Under the pieces are notes generated by a model. It worked only from the letters and a program-made list of their open reading frames with translations. It was not told where the DNA came from and ran no database searches. From NCBI GenBank assembly GCA_028455995.1, contig JABELC010000010.1, positions 1,452,001-1,516,000 on the forward strand: a stretch of 64,000 bases of DNA, written 5' to 3'. The DNA comes from Scleromitrula shiraiana. Its lineage: Eukaryota > Ascomycota > Leotiomycetes > Helotiales > Sclerotiniaceae. Positions 1-12,460 of the stretch are shown here, in pieces. A program made the position numbers and the translations under genes. Within the stretch, counting starts at the first letter, position 1, and each line of letters opens with the position of its first letter.

Positions 1-1386
1 AATCTTTAAAGCATGTCGTCGTTGATCCATCATCAATATCCACCGGCATTTATTTTCTATATCCTTTTTATCCTTTGGAACTTCGTAAAAGTGTGCCATC
101 CTTAATAATTCACTGATTACGTTAGTCTCATTAATTCGTTCAAATGATGATTCAATCCATGCGAATATTAATAATTTGGTAAATACATCGTCGTTGATGC
201 AGGAATCCTTCAGTCTCCGTGGGGGAAAGGTGTGAATTTGTATTTACACCTACTCTTATTGTTTATTTATACAGCACGTTATTTGAATAAACATGATGCA
301 AGGCATCAATTCATAGCATTGTAGAAGGCATCGACGATGAACTTGATAATGCAGTAAGTAGTATTCTAGAAGCAAGAGGGTGTAAAAGAAGAAGAATTTG
401 GAAGTTGTTCATGCTATAGTATTCAGGAAGAGGGTAGGAATGTACAACTGCCGCAGTTTTACCTTAGTTGAATGAAGAAAGATAGAGATGCATCCCAACC
501 CGAAATCTAGGACGTCATTTTACGAGTGTTTCTACATTGAATGTTTTTGACGTCTCGCAAGAATTCCATATCCGAGTGGATCAAGAACCTGAGCCATGGT
601 AAAGTAATCCCAAGACCATTATAGGCGTCAGGCATCAGCATTTCTTGGAAGCCTCGAGCTTTGCCTGCAAGCTGCAAGGGACTGTGGTTCAGCATAGCAT
701 GACCGTTGTATCTTCCACGTGGCTTAGGATGTATATCAAAATAGGTTTTCAAGGTTGTAGAGCAATAGTTACTCACTAGTGAAATCACTGCAGTTTCGTA
801 CTTTCGGAGAGAGCGAATGGCATTCGTTTTCACAATCAATATCAAATTATGGATACAGTCTTATGCTTCGAGACACGGCTGGAGACGAGCGAAGCCGTGT
901 ATTGATATTCGAAGTTTCCCTTCTTTGATCTACAACACATTGTTCTCGCGTGTTCGTCGAACAATATCACCGGCACCCTGGCTTGGATTTTCACTAGGCT
1001 ATACTAATGAAGGCAGACACAAAGCTGAGGGATGCTGAAATCCCACGCCGTACGCTATATTACAGTCAGCATGGAGGGTAACCCTCAATGATTCACCTCA
1101 ACATCGTGAGATACGGATTACTCCATTGCTGCTTGAACGGCAAGTGACCGGACTTGAGTCAACATTGGAATGATCGGAGGAAGGTCGAAATTTGGATTGT
1201 TGAAGAAAGTGGTCTGAGATGTGGACCTCATATGAACTTTGAAAGTTTATAAGAAGGTCACAAATTCTCTTCACAATATCTTCATCCTTCATCCTACTTT
1301 CCAATACATCTTCATATCTACTACCTTCCTCATTCCTGCTACTCTTCTCTTCGATCTTTGCAAATCTCTTCATCAATCACTTCAAG
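1..1386. other. Intergenic region upstream of the GMC oxidoreductase gene
   Basis: No gene is supported here with confidence. A 112-codon open frame at 507-845 (- strand) is listed separately. The last 150 bases before 1387 look like a fungal promoter and leader: a TATA-like stretch lies near 1247 and a pyrimidine-rich tract at about 1255-1385 leads to the ATG. Confidence 0.5.
507..845 (-). CDS. Unrecognised open frame, possible gene fragment
   Basis: The frame encodes 112 residues. The central part, around IHPKPRGRYNGHAML and FQEMLMPDAYNGLG, has a balanced amino-acid mix and third-position variety that look more like coding sequence than chance. There is no signal peptide, membrane segment or motif I can name. 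The N-terminal third is less convincing, and a splice acceptor could lie near 780, so this may be a terminal exon or relic of a longer gene rather than a complete one. It sits alone upstream of the GMC gene on the opposite strand. Function unknown, and it may be spurious. Confidence 0.22.
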   Translation of the reverse strand: MILIVKTNAIRSLRKYETAVISLVSNYCSTTLKTYFDIHPKPRGRYNGHAMLNHSPLQLAGKARGFQEMLMPDAYNGLGITLPWLRFLIHSDMEFLRDVKNIQCRNTRKMTS

Positions 1387-3340
1387 ATGAAGAACTTCAA
1401 AACTGCAGGCTTAACAGCCGCATTGGTTGCATCTCTTGTATCACAAGTACAGGCTTCACCAACTTCTCATACCTCCCACCTCAAGGCAAGAGCACTATTA
1501 GGTTCATCATTTGGTGTTCCTGGACGTAACGCTACCTATGACTACGTTATCGTCGGTGGTGGTAATGCTGGTCTCACCATTGCTGCTAGATTGGTAGAAG
1601 AGAAGGCTGGTAGCGTCGCAGTTATCGAGGCTGGTACTTTCTATGAAATCAGTAATGGAAACATCAGTCAAGTTCCCGCCACTGATGGTATCTTCGCTGG
1701 TAAAGGTGCTACCGATTGGCAACCTCAGATTGATTGGGGTTACCAAACCACCGTTCAACCTGGTGCACTCAACACCTCTCTTCATTATGCTCGTGGCAAG
1801 ACTTTGGGTGGTTGCTCTGCCAGAAACTTCATGGTCTACCAACGTAGTACCACTGGTACTCAACAAGTATGGGCTGATCAAGTCGGCGATGATAGTTGGA
1901 ACTTTGAAAACCTTCTTCCATACTACAAGAAGAGTGTCAACTTCACTGAACCTTCTCACTTGAGATTCGCCAATGCTACACCCATCTTCTCGGCTGAGTT
2001 TGCCGCCAATGAAGTTGCAACTGGACCACTTTCAGTCACATGGTCTCACTATGCACAAGCCTTCGGTACCTGGGCTACTGAAGGTTTGAAACAAATTGGT
2101 CTCGATGTTATTCCAGGGTTTTTGAGTGGTTCTTTGATTGGTCAATCATATGTTACCTTCACTTTAGATGCTGAGAAGATGACCCGTGATTCTTCCGAAA
2201 CTTCTTTCCTCCGTACATCATTGGGCAATGATCTTCTCAAGGTTTACACTCTCAGTCTCGCTAAGCAAATTATCTTTGATGAAGATAAGACTGCTACTGG
2301 TGTTCTTGTCGAGACTAGTGGATACCCATTCACCTTGAATGCCAGAAAAGAAGTTATTCTTAGTGCTGGTGTATTTGGAACTCCCCAACTTCTCTTGGCA
2401 TCTGGTGTTGGCCCAGCTGCTGATCTTGAGGCTCTCAACATCACAGTTGTTGCTGATCTCGCAGGTGTTGGCCAAGGTATGCAAGATCACGTCTTCACTG
2501 GTGTAGGATTCCGCGTCAATGCCCCTACATTATCTAAACTCAGTAACGACCCTCAATTCGCTGCCCACCAAGCTGCTCTCTACCACAAGACCCCAGCAGC
2601 TGGTATGTACACTAGCCCCGATACCGACGTCTTGGGATGGGAGAAGATTCCAGCCGATCTCCGATCCGGATGGAGCAATGAGACTCAAGCCGCATTAGCT
2701 GCTTACCCTGAAGATTGGCCTGAGGTTGAATACATTGCCATCTCTTCTTTCTTGGGTCCTCAAGTTATTGAAGGTACCGATCCTTCTGACGGATACGACT
2801 ATGCTACCCTAGCTATTGCATTAGTCGCACCCAGATCCCGAGGAACTCTTACTATTACTTCTCAAGACACCAATGTTGCACCAGTCATCAATCCTAACTT
2901 CTTGGCTGAACAATCTGACGTTGATATCTTGATTGCTGCTGTTAAACGTGTTCGTCAATTCTTCGCTACTGATGCTCTCCAAGCCTTTGTCATCGGTGAC
3001 GAATATTATCCAGGTACCGCCAATGTAACCACCGATGCTGAGATTGAAAAATTCGTTCGCGAAAGTTTCAACACTATCTGGCACGCCACATCCACCGCTG
3101 CCATGGGTAAATCTGATGATCCTAAGGCAGTCGTTGACACCCAAGCTCGTGTCTATGGTGTTTCCAACCTCCGTGTTGTTGATGCTGCTGCTTTCCCACT
3201 TCTTCCACCTGGACACCCTATGTCTACAGTTTGTAAGTTTTATTCAATTAATACTACTCTAATCTATATCCAGTTTACTAACATCACTCTTAGATGCTTT
3301 CGCCGAGAAGATCGCAGACGACATCACCAGCAACCTTTAA
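1387..3340 (+). CDS. Secreted GMC-family FAD-dependent oxidoreductase
   Basis: Two exons, 1387-3232 and 3294-3340, give 630 residues, the usual GMC length. The 61-base intron has GTAAGT, a TACTAAC branch site at 3276-3282 and TAG. Splicing it replaces a non-homologous read-through tail with the family ending HPMSTVYAFAEKIADDI. Residues 1-24 form a signal peptide. The Rossmann FAD motif GGGNAG is at 57-62, with the ADP-ribose-binding Glu at 81. The catalytic pair is His566 (HATSTAAMG) and His610 (PPGHPMS), spaced as in aryl-alcohol/choline/glucose oxidase relatives. The family oxidises alcohols or sugars with FAD, passing electrons to O2 or another acceptor. The overall look is closest to fungal patulin-synthase or versicolorin-B-synthase-like dehydrogenases, but the substrate cannot be read from sequence. 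It is the first gene of the putative metabolite locus and lies 2.3 kb from the NRPS-like gene. A pathway role is inferred. A stand-alone extracellular oxidase is the alternative. Confidence 0.9.
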
Positions 3341-5660
3341 TTGCTTGGCTGAGATTTATAATCATATTACCCCCACCCACCTCACCTCATCTTACCCACC
3401 ATCATCACTTTATCTCTCATAGACATAGACGACTCTCCACCCTCGATGCTATATTTTTCTTTTAGTTAATGTCATCTGTATAAGAATTTGATGTATCGTA
3501 TGCAGTCATCATGATTTCACGAGTAACATTCTAAACTCTTTACAGCAAAATTGCTCAGGTCCGTTTGTGTGCATAGGAATCTTCTTGGCAGGAAGCCACA
3601 ACCGATAGTTCAGTGTACACAGCAACTGGTGTTGGTCTTTTTTCCCTTTTATTTTTGTCTCTTTGGAGCATTCAACATCTATTTCCTTTGGTAGAAGATC
3701 GTTTCGTTTTTGGGGGGGCTATCTAGTTAGTTTTGGAGAGGCAATAAAATGTTTTCTGTTGATCATTGATTTTTATGTTTGATTTGTGACTCCAATTGAA
3801 TGTACTCAATGAAATACAGCCAATCGTCAACAATATTTCTCTATCTACTTAAGATTTACTTGTAATTTCTACCATTTGAGGTGTCATGCCATTATTGATT
3901 CATTGTACACATATCAAATAGTTATTGGTTAGATTTTACGTTCGTACTTGGAAAGATTTTCCATTTTTGGGAACATAGGATATTTAATATTAACATTGAA
4001 GTTCACCAACGAACCAACAGATTTTACAGCATCTAAACATAATCATTATTGTCATGTCTCCCACTTTGTCCTCGAAATGCGGGATGATAGTTTATTGGAA
4101 TATCAGCTGTTATTTGAGTTTGTAATACATCAATAGGCTTCTAGATTTCTATGTCTTCTAACCAATCCATCAATACCTTAGGTCTCAACCAAGTTCTGTT
4201 TGTAGTACTAAGTTTTCAGGTTGATGGTTACTTCTCCCACATGACAGAAAACGCATCACCACTGCAACTCACCGAGTAGACTTCTCATTCATTTCTAGCT
4301 AATCATTGATTTAGCTGAAGTTCTTGTGTGGAGAAAAAATATTTTTGGCGTACATAATCGGGAGTCTAAATGCCTAGATACAGTAGTTAATCGAATAATT
4401 GTTCTGAAAGCAATAGCGTAAAGAAAATGAGGGTCTAGGCTTATTAGACCGATGTAACGATGTACACCATGCTAAGGCTAATCATGCCTTCTTTGAAAAA
4501 CAGCCTAAATGCGGGAGTGATGAGGGGCTTCGGGAATTCACAGGGTCCTACTAGGTATACGCGCATTGCATATACGACGCTGGGCTCGGCTAATCATGTG
4601 ATTTGTACTCTTTTTGACATGGGAATAGAGTTTTGCTTGGGGGAAGTTTATTGTTGTACTTACTTGATCAGGCATAAAATGTTAATAAAATCCTATGATT
4701 AAGCTCGCCGACTAGTTTTAGTCGTATGGATTTGAGATATTGACATAAAAACATGCGCTGTGAGGTGGTATATAGTTAAAGACTACTATAACCGTATATT
4801 GCTGATCTAGAAAATAATCCTTGAGTGATCTAGAAACGGGTACCTGAAGCCAGCCTATAAGATCTGCATGCCTAGCCCTAGTAATGTTATGCTCCAAGGG
4901 AAATGATTTCGTACATGCGATTGCCGTATAAGGAATTAAGGGTCTGACAAGGTGCTGACGGATCTTGAAGGAATCAGATCCAAGTTGCTAGATCGTCTTG
5001 TAGAAGCTGGGACTTCAAATATAGACAGGCAACAATATCCACACGGACCATTCATCCCATGGGGGTAGAATATACGTTTTATGCAGAATTTAAATTCGAG
5101 GATTATCCACCATCATAGATTGAAAGGATAACGAGATCAGATGAGATGATTCCTATTATGTACGTATACATCTTCAACATTTATGCACGTATAACTATCT
5201 ACCTCAGTTAAGAATAGTTCCTGTGAAGGAGGTTGTAAATGTACATGTAAACAAGAAACCATGGAGAACCAGACTTTTATGAAGTAAGGTTATGAAGTAA
5301 TTATGCATTTACTGATTTCAGTATAATTTGTTTTGTGCAACTTGGATGCACTTACATAATATGCACAATGAGATCAGAGTGTAACTGCGCCACTCTGATT
5401 GATATATCAAGCCACTCAATTTGTGTAACATCGATAAGACCGAGGGCTTCAATTGTAACATTTTGATTGATTGATTGATACTATCTAAACAAATAATTGA
5501 ATCCAGATTATCGTCGCCGCATTATTAAGTCTATATATGTGTAAAGGGAACCACCATATCTTTATCTATACCAAACTCCAATCCGTCTATATTCAACGCC
5601 AACCCACAAATGAACAAATGAAATATTAATAAGGAGAGTACAAGAGTCATGAATTCGTAA
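3341..5660. other. 2.3 kb gap without a recognisable gene
   Basis: It contains the 3' regions of two convergent genes. Short frames at 3948-4136 and 4460-4702 lack coding character. I see no RNA gene or transposon ends. The sequence is moderately A/T-rich. Confidence 0.5.
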
Positions 5661-8600
5661 TTAGTTCAACCTTAAGAAGGTGGATGATGAGGTTGATGGG
5701 GTAGATGGAGCTTTGATACCCCATTGTACCATCCAGTTCTCCATCCATTCTCGGTTCAATGGACCAAGCTCCCTCAAAGTGTTGCTTGCAGTCTCAGAAA
5801 TAGTTGTTGGTAAGGTACGGTTACGCTTCTCGGCGTTGCCACCAGCAGCCGCTTTGGTGTAGAACTCGAGCAATCGAATAGCTGGGTTGACTTCAGCATC
5901 GACATTTCCCTTCTTTTCGGCATCTTCTAAACTTTCTCTGAGTTTCTCGACCCAATCTTCGAATGGTACTGGTGTAACCATACCACTTGGGTATGCAGCA
6001 ACCATCTCAGCAGCTAGATCAGCTTCCCATGATGATGCCTTGGGGTTTACGACGTGGTATGTCTTTGATCGTAAATCACCTGGGAGAACCTCTTCGGTAG
6101 ATGGTTGAGATGCAGATCCGAGAATCTCGACAAGAATCTTGGAGAGTTTGTCGACTGGTAACCAATCAATGTGGTCACGAGATGGGAAGGTTTGTGGGAA
6201 AACACCAAGATGAGCAGAAGAAACGATGATCTAGAATATTATTATTAGTAAATTGGAAAACATTGGGATTTACTAATGGACTTACAGATGGGATATATTC
6301 GTGCTTGTTCCACATTCCCAATTGTTGTTCAACTGGACCAGCTACAATACCAACACGGCACACTGCAGTACGAACTCCAGAGATCTCAGCAGCTCTGTCA
6401 AGTAAGATCTCAGCCATTAGTTTGGATTGACCGTATCCTAATGGTGCAGCAGCAGTCAAGTCATGGATTGGTGCTTCAGGAACTTGACCAGCACCTTTCC
6501 ATCCACCAACGGCAGCGATACTAGAAACAAACATGACGAAAGCATTGTTGGCAGAGCTTGCAGCCAATTGAGCAAGGTTGCGAACACCGGCAATGTAGGG
6601 TTTGAACGATTGGATGGTCCAGTTAAAGTTGACTGGCCATTGACAATGAATGACGTGAGTGACTTCATTCACAAGTCTGGTGTAATCTTCATCACTGAGT
6701 CCGAGTTGATGAGCTCCCAAATCGGCCTTGAAGAATGTTACTCTTCCTGAGTCAATGCTGCTCAATCCTCTTTGTGGTGCACTTTCCTTCTGCTTCTCAG
6801 CGGCATTGGATGATCGATCGAGACAGATGATGTGGTTGACATTAGGATCATTGTTCAACTCGTTAAGGAGATATGAACCCAATGAACCAGTGCTACCAGT
6901 AAGGAGAACAGTCAATCCTTGAGTGACAGGAGCGGGACGAGTCTCAGTTTGAACTGGGAGAGTCTCGACGAATTTCTCCAAGAGTGTTTCCATGTATTTC
7001 ATCTTGGGGTCTTCTTGTTTCTCATTGGGGTCTGCACTCTGGTATGCGCTATCAGGATCCTCAGGTGCCAAATCTGCTTGCTTGAACAGGAAATCGGCAA
7101 GTTCATTCAGAGATGGATTTGAGTAGATGCTAGTTGGAGATAGACAATCCGGAGTAAGGTGCTTACCACCACCAATCTTTGCTTGAATCTTGAGCTCTCT
7201 AACCATTCGAATGACATGTAAAGAATCCATTCCAGCCTCGAAGAATGCATCATCTTCGCCGAGATTTTGGATTTCGGCAGTCTCTGCAACCAACTCTCCG
7301 AGCCACTTCTTGATGCTAGATTTATCACCAAAGTCAACTTTGGATACAGCGTTCTCGTCATCATCGAGGCTTTCTGCTGCTTGGTAAACTTCCTCAATAT
7401 CCTTTTCATACAATCTGTATGTTTGATGTCTTTGAATCTTTCCTTGACCAAGGTAGAACATAGGACGACTTGGATCGATGAACAAGATGTGGTATTGATC
7501 AAGTTGACCATGAGCAGGAGCATGCTTATTAGCAAGTGCGATAGCTGGTGCCATTTCCTTGATAAGTTCATGACGCTCACGAGCATTCATTGGTGGTGCA
7601 TCCTTCAAGTCAACCAATGCTGCAGGTTGGAATTTACCACGACCAACAACCATGGCACCCTTGACCAATGTACTACTCATAAGACTTGCTTCCATGAGTG
7701 CTGGTGCAAGTTTCTCGCCATTGCTAAGAACGATAACATCATCGGCACGACCAGTCCATTTGTACAAGAAAGGCTTGGCTGGATCGGGATGTCTTGAGTA
7801 AACATCGTTCATAGAGTACTCTGAAAGATGAGGGAATGTACTGAAGATACCTTGATAGTAAAGATCAAGTTCAGGCTTTCGCTCAATGAAGAGCTCGTAG
7901 AGACCATCCATGTACTCACGGAAGACAATACCAGAGTGAGTTGGATGCCAGTAGAAGTAAGCCCAATCTTCAACAGAAGGAGCTAATCGTGGAAGACAAG
8001 CTGTTTCAGTAGCACCAAAGTTGGAAATGACTCGGCAGTGCTTAGAGATGATATCACCGGCAGTTTGAGAGATGGCTGCACCACAAACAAGGATGTAGTT
8101 AAAGTTGTGGATTCGCTCAAGTGATTTGGGATCTTGACTGAGTTCTTGGTAAGTAGATGGAGGGCCAATGGATGCATCAACTCCAGCATGTTTGTGAATC
8201 TCATCTGCATATGCAGCATGTGGAACAACGTTCGGAGATCCATAGACAGTGGTGACACCTAGAAGAAGTGACATGGTAATGCCAATGTTCAAACCACTGG
8301 TGTGGAACAAGGGCATTTGATTGTATGCGCGTCGAGATTGTTGATAGATCTCGGTAGTTGGGACGTAGCCATCAACAGTAGGGATGGTTCTCCAAGCTTC
8401 GTAGGTACTGAGGATTTCATTTTTCCAGGTGATTGGTTTGGGTAAACCAGTGGAACCGGTGGTGTGGAGAACAAGACATGGGTCAGTTCGGGCCTCTGCG
8501 AAGGTCTTGTTGTATGGGTAGGCAGGAACTTCCTCATTGTCAAGCAAGTCATCAAGCTCAGGGACTGTAGCAGTGCGCATGTCCCTTTGACTAGTGATAT

Positions 8601-9088
8601 GCTCAACATGAGCATTGTTGGCCGACAAGAAAATGTTGCAATTGGATTTCTCGAGGACATTAAGATGTCCAGCCACACTATTCCTTGGTGACAAGTAAAG
8701 CATCTGAAATAAGTTAGTCAGACTCAATATGGATTGAAGAATATTTAAATACCTTGTATCCAGCCTTGATGGCACCGAACATGAATAAGAAGTATCTGAT
8801 ATCACTGTGTCCAATGTAACCGATCGCTGGGAAAGCACCTTCAGGGGCTTTTCCAAGGGTAGACTCCAAGTACCAAGCAACTCTGTTGATACCATTGGCG
8901 AAACATTTGGTAGTAACCTCAACAAAGCCATCTGCTGGCATATCGGTCTTGGGGTAAGCGAAGAGGGAATGGTCAGGGACCGATCTTGCGAGTTCATCCG
9001 GGATTAAGTGAACCAAGCGGGCTGGCATGGCGTTGGCAGCCGCGAAGGCGGCGGGGACGTCAGAGCGGAGAGTGGATGCTTGAGACAT
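5661..9088 (-). CDS. NRPS-like A-T-R enzyme 1 (adenylate-forming carboxylic acid reductase)
   Basis: Three exons, 9088-8753, 8703-6286 and 6230-5661, give 1107 residues. Both introns (49 and 55 bases) end in CAG or TAG and keep the frame. Domains: adenylation at about 20-550, with the P-loop TTGSTGLPKP at 193-202, NFGATE near 340 and TGRADDVIVLSNGEKL near 429-444; a carrier domain with GMDSL (phosphopantetheinyl Ser about 606); and a thioester reductase with TGSTGSLG at 714-721 and the YxxxK pair Tyr869/Lys873. There is no condensation domain. Such enzymes activate a carboxylic acid with ATP, hold it as a carrier thioester and release aldehyde or alcohol with NADPH. The A4-like stretch reads PLFHTSGL, as in aryl/acyl-activating enzymes, and lacks the Asp expected for an alpha-amino group, so an aryl or acyl acid is the likelier substrate (inference). 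It is transcribed away from the AKR and the second A-T-R gene. Confidence 0.9.
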
Positions 9089-9297
9089 TTTGATTATTAG
9101 TGTTGTTATTTGGAGTTAAAAGATTAAGATCTGAAGTATGGAAGTATAAAGATGTAGAAGTGTAGGAGTTGAAAGTGTAGTAGTTGATGCTGTAGATCTG
9201 TTTGGATGATGTTTGGATGAATGAAGATATAATTCTCTCAAGATAGCCTCGAAGATGCGATATGCCTTTGTAGATGCTGTTGATGATTGAAGAACTG

Positions 9298-9332
<35 letters not shown>

Positions 9333-11187
9333 GATGATGATGAAAGAAGTTGTTGACTTGGAACAACGTCTTGTTTTATATTCAAAAGATGTCGAGATCG
9401 TCGATGCAATAATGTTGTCATGCATTGTACTCCTGAGTTCATTCCATAGTGAACAACTACCATTGATGGGAGATAGAATTGGACAACCGGAGAGATACAG
9501 ATCTTTGATCTGATACACGGGCTACTTGCGGGCAGCAGGAGTGTTGAAAGGACCATGGAGATGTCGAACTCCATGGCTGGGTACGACGTTGAATTCTCCA
9601 TCAGGACTTGGTCAAGGAGGTGATATGCTGTAGACAGGGTATGATAACGCCATTCCGTCACATAGACCCAGTATCTTGTTACCAAATAAGGCTGTTGAGG
9701 AATCGAATATGTGAAGATTGATACCCGCAATCCATGTTAGATCTTTCTCCCTATCGGTGTCGGGCAGCCGATCTGGAAGACTTGGTTGCTCCGAAGGAGT
9801 AAACATTGTAGATAGTATTGGAACACAACTAACAGATAACCTTAAAGTAGAATTGCCGTAGATATGATTGCGGAATTGCAGATAGAGATCAAATTGATAG
9901 TTTCAAGTACCTTAATCTCCTGGGAGAAATCATAGGTTTGATTCGCGGAGCCACTACTAATGGATAGAATGGGTGCAAGGTGTGCATTGTAAGAGGTTAG
10001 AAGAGATGCGGAGATGAAAATAGACATTTACTGATGAGAATTGAACACACCGAGGATACAGTGACGGTACTTCAACGGTACTTTGATGTGTTCCGGGGTT
10101 TTGGTGTACGGGAGCACCCATGACCCATTCAAGATCACTGATCTTTACTCTCAGAAGGAGTTTACATGCTGAAACTCATAATAATACACTAGTATGATAT
10201 GCGTTTTCACGTTCATGCAAGCAATTTGACAACACTTTCATGAAATCCCATCTGAGATATTAGTGAGCAGGTCTTGACCGGAGTCAGATATGCAAGAGAA
10301 AACGAAAATGTAATACATTTGTTCTATCAGAACCTTCTGCAGTGGGAGCCAAACATCAAGCCACCATGATCTACAGTTGATGAAATGTTGTGGCTTATTG
10401 TATGGCAAGCTAGGAAAGCTAATGTAGTTGGAATATTCCAAAAAGGGAAAATTTTATACGATCAATATTCTTTAAAATCACTTGATAATAACTAAGTATA
10501 TACTCAGTTTGGACTAGTACAAAACAAACCTAATACAACATACAGTTGTCTAGTTTGATTTACTAGGTAATTAAAATGCAATTTTACTTTTAAGTAAATT
10601 ATAGAAAATTTTCTATTAGAATGTATAGATCTTGGAGGTTTCATTAAACTTTATGCCTAAGGCATTCTTGCGTTGATTATTGAGATCACGGCTCTCCGGA
10701 CGAAGACTCGTTTGTTTGTATTACATTCACAATCAACTTCTTTACTGCTCTCACAATCGAACAATTCTCCTGATATCTCACGATATTGAATTGTCGAATC
10801 GGTTTGCATTAACATTATAACAGATCGATGGGACCCTGAAGATCTTCTGTGATACAGAAACCACAATCTACCTTTTTGCAGAACGTTTCTTGCAGAATAT
10901 CAGTATGGCTTCAATTTCAAACTCCCCACATGCATCACATCACAACGTTCCTTCCGACTACCCCTTTAGATATAGGAGTTACGGAGCGCCAACAACCATG
11001 TCTATGCTGTGGGTAGCTAAAGACATATATTACCCCGCTCGTTGACTGGAATCTACGGAACTCAAATCACTTCTCTTTCTTCAATTCAAATACCCTTCTT
11101 ATTCTCCAGTTCACTCTTCTCCTAGATTCATTCACAAAGGAACCAAGAAAGGATTTCTTAACATCGGGATCATCGTCAAACTTCAAT
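9089..11187. other. 2.1 kb divergent intergenic region between NRPS-like 1 and the AKR
   Basis: It is presumed to hold the promoters of both divergent genes. Apart from the GTT run I see no gene. The frames on the - strand at 9060-10866 are low-complexity or lack coding character. A pyrimidine-rich leader (about 11060-11185) precedes the AKR start. Confidence 0.5.
9301..9330 (+). repeat. (GTT)10 microsatellite
   Basis: A perfect trinucleotide run lies about 215 bases upstream of the NRPS-like 1 start, read as CAA repeats in that gene's 5' region. A short GAT run follows. It opens spurious poly-Gln or poly-Val frames that are not genes. Confidence 0.95.
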
Positions 11188-12460
11188 ATGCCTGCCAAAC
11201 TTCCTACTCGTGCTTTAGGTCGTAATGGACCTCAAATTCCAGCTCTTGGTCTAGGTTTGATGGGTCTTAGTAGTAAGTTACTCAACTTATATCTTCAAAT
11301 TATTACATACATGCGAATAATAATTACTAATGCAATATTTACAGCATTCTACGGCACTCCCGGTACAGATGAGGAACGATTTGAATTCCTTGATCGAGCT
11401 TACGAGCTTGGATGTACTCATTGGGACTCAGCTCAGATGTATGGAGATAATGAAGTACTCTTGGGTAAATGGTTCACGAGAACTGGAAAACGCAGTGAGG
11501 TAAGGATCTAGATGATACTTTCACACAAGCTGAAAAATGGCGTTTTTGCTTATTGTTACACATATAGATCTTTTTGACAACAAAATTTGGTAATCATGTT
11601 ACTCCAGAGGGAGGTCGTGAGATTCGAAACGACGCGGAATATATCCGACAATCTGTCAAGGAGAGTTTCGAGAAGCTTCAAACTGATTACATAGATTTAC
11701 TTTACTGGTAATGATATTTGAGCCAACATCATTTGAATTGAAACTAACAATGGATCAGTCATCGATTCACTGGTACTATTCCAGTTGAAACTATCGTTAC
11801 AGTTATGAAAGAGTTTGTCGAGTAAGTTTTACATCCTCTCTTATCTCATACGCAATGCTAATTCATTCTAGTGCCGGAAAAGTTCGATACCTTGGTCTTA
11901 GTGAATGTGGTGTTGACACCTTACAACGTGCCGTGAAAATTCACCCAATTCATGCTTACCAAATCGAATACAGTCCATTCTCTATGGATGTTGAGAAACC
12001 AGAAGTTGGGCTTCTTGATTGTTGTCGTGAACTTGGAATTGCTCTCGTCGCCTACTCACCATTAGGTCGTGGTATCTTGACTGGTCAATATAGAACAGTT
12101 GATGACTTCGAGCCTGGTGATTTCCGACGTACTATTCCTCGTTTCGCAACACAGGAGAATTTCGATAAGAACTTACAACTTGTTGACACCTTGAAGAGGA
12201 TTGGTGAGAAGAAAGGTGCTTCTTCAGGTCAAGTAACACTTGCTTGGATGATTGCACAAGATCCTCTCATTTTCCCAATTCCTGGTACCAAGAAGATTAA
12301 GTATTTGGAAGAAAATATTGGAGCTTTGTATGTTGAATTGACCGAGGAGGAGAACAAGGAAATTAGACATGCAATTGAGAATGCTGAGGTTGTCGGAACA
12401 AGAGTTGCTGAACATTTGATGGATGTTCTACTTGTAGACACTCCACCTCTTGAACAGTAA
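11188..12460 (+). CDS. Aldo-keto reductase, YakC-like subfamily
   Basis: Five exons (11188-11272, 11345-11499, 11568-11707, 11759-11821, 11872-12460) give 343 residues, a normal AKR length. All four introns (50-72 bases) are GT-AG and their removal gives one continuous frame. The catalytic tetrad is visible: Asp56 (HWDSA), Tyr61 (MYGDNE), Lys86 (TTKFG) and His128 (CHRFTG). The C-terminal part carries the (beta/alpha)8 barrel phosphate-binding region near IPGTKKIKYLEEN. These cytosolic enzymes reduce aldehydes or ketones with NADPH. The closest named type by appearance is the fungal yakc/pyridoxal-reductase-like group. Lying between two A-T-R enzymes that release aldehydes, it is a natural candidate to reduce such a product to an alcohol. 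That link is inferred from context only. Confidence 0.9.

Noticed and set aside
1098..3465. Several frames overlapping the GMC gene, and its unspliced 692-residue reading
   Set aside because: They are shadows of the GMC exon. The long tail after 3232 is intron and 3' sequence; splicing restores the family C-terminus.
9116..9730. Poly-Gln/poly-Thr frame on the - strand
   Set aside because: Made by the CAA/GTT microsatellite; no coding character outside it.
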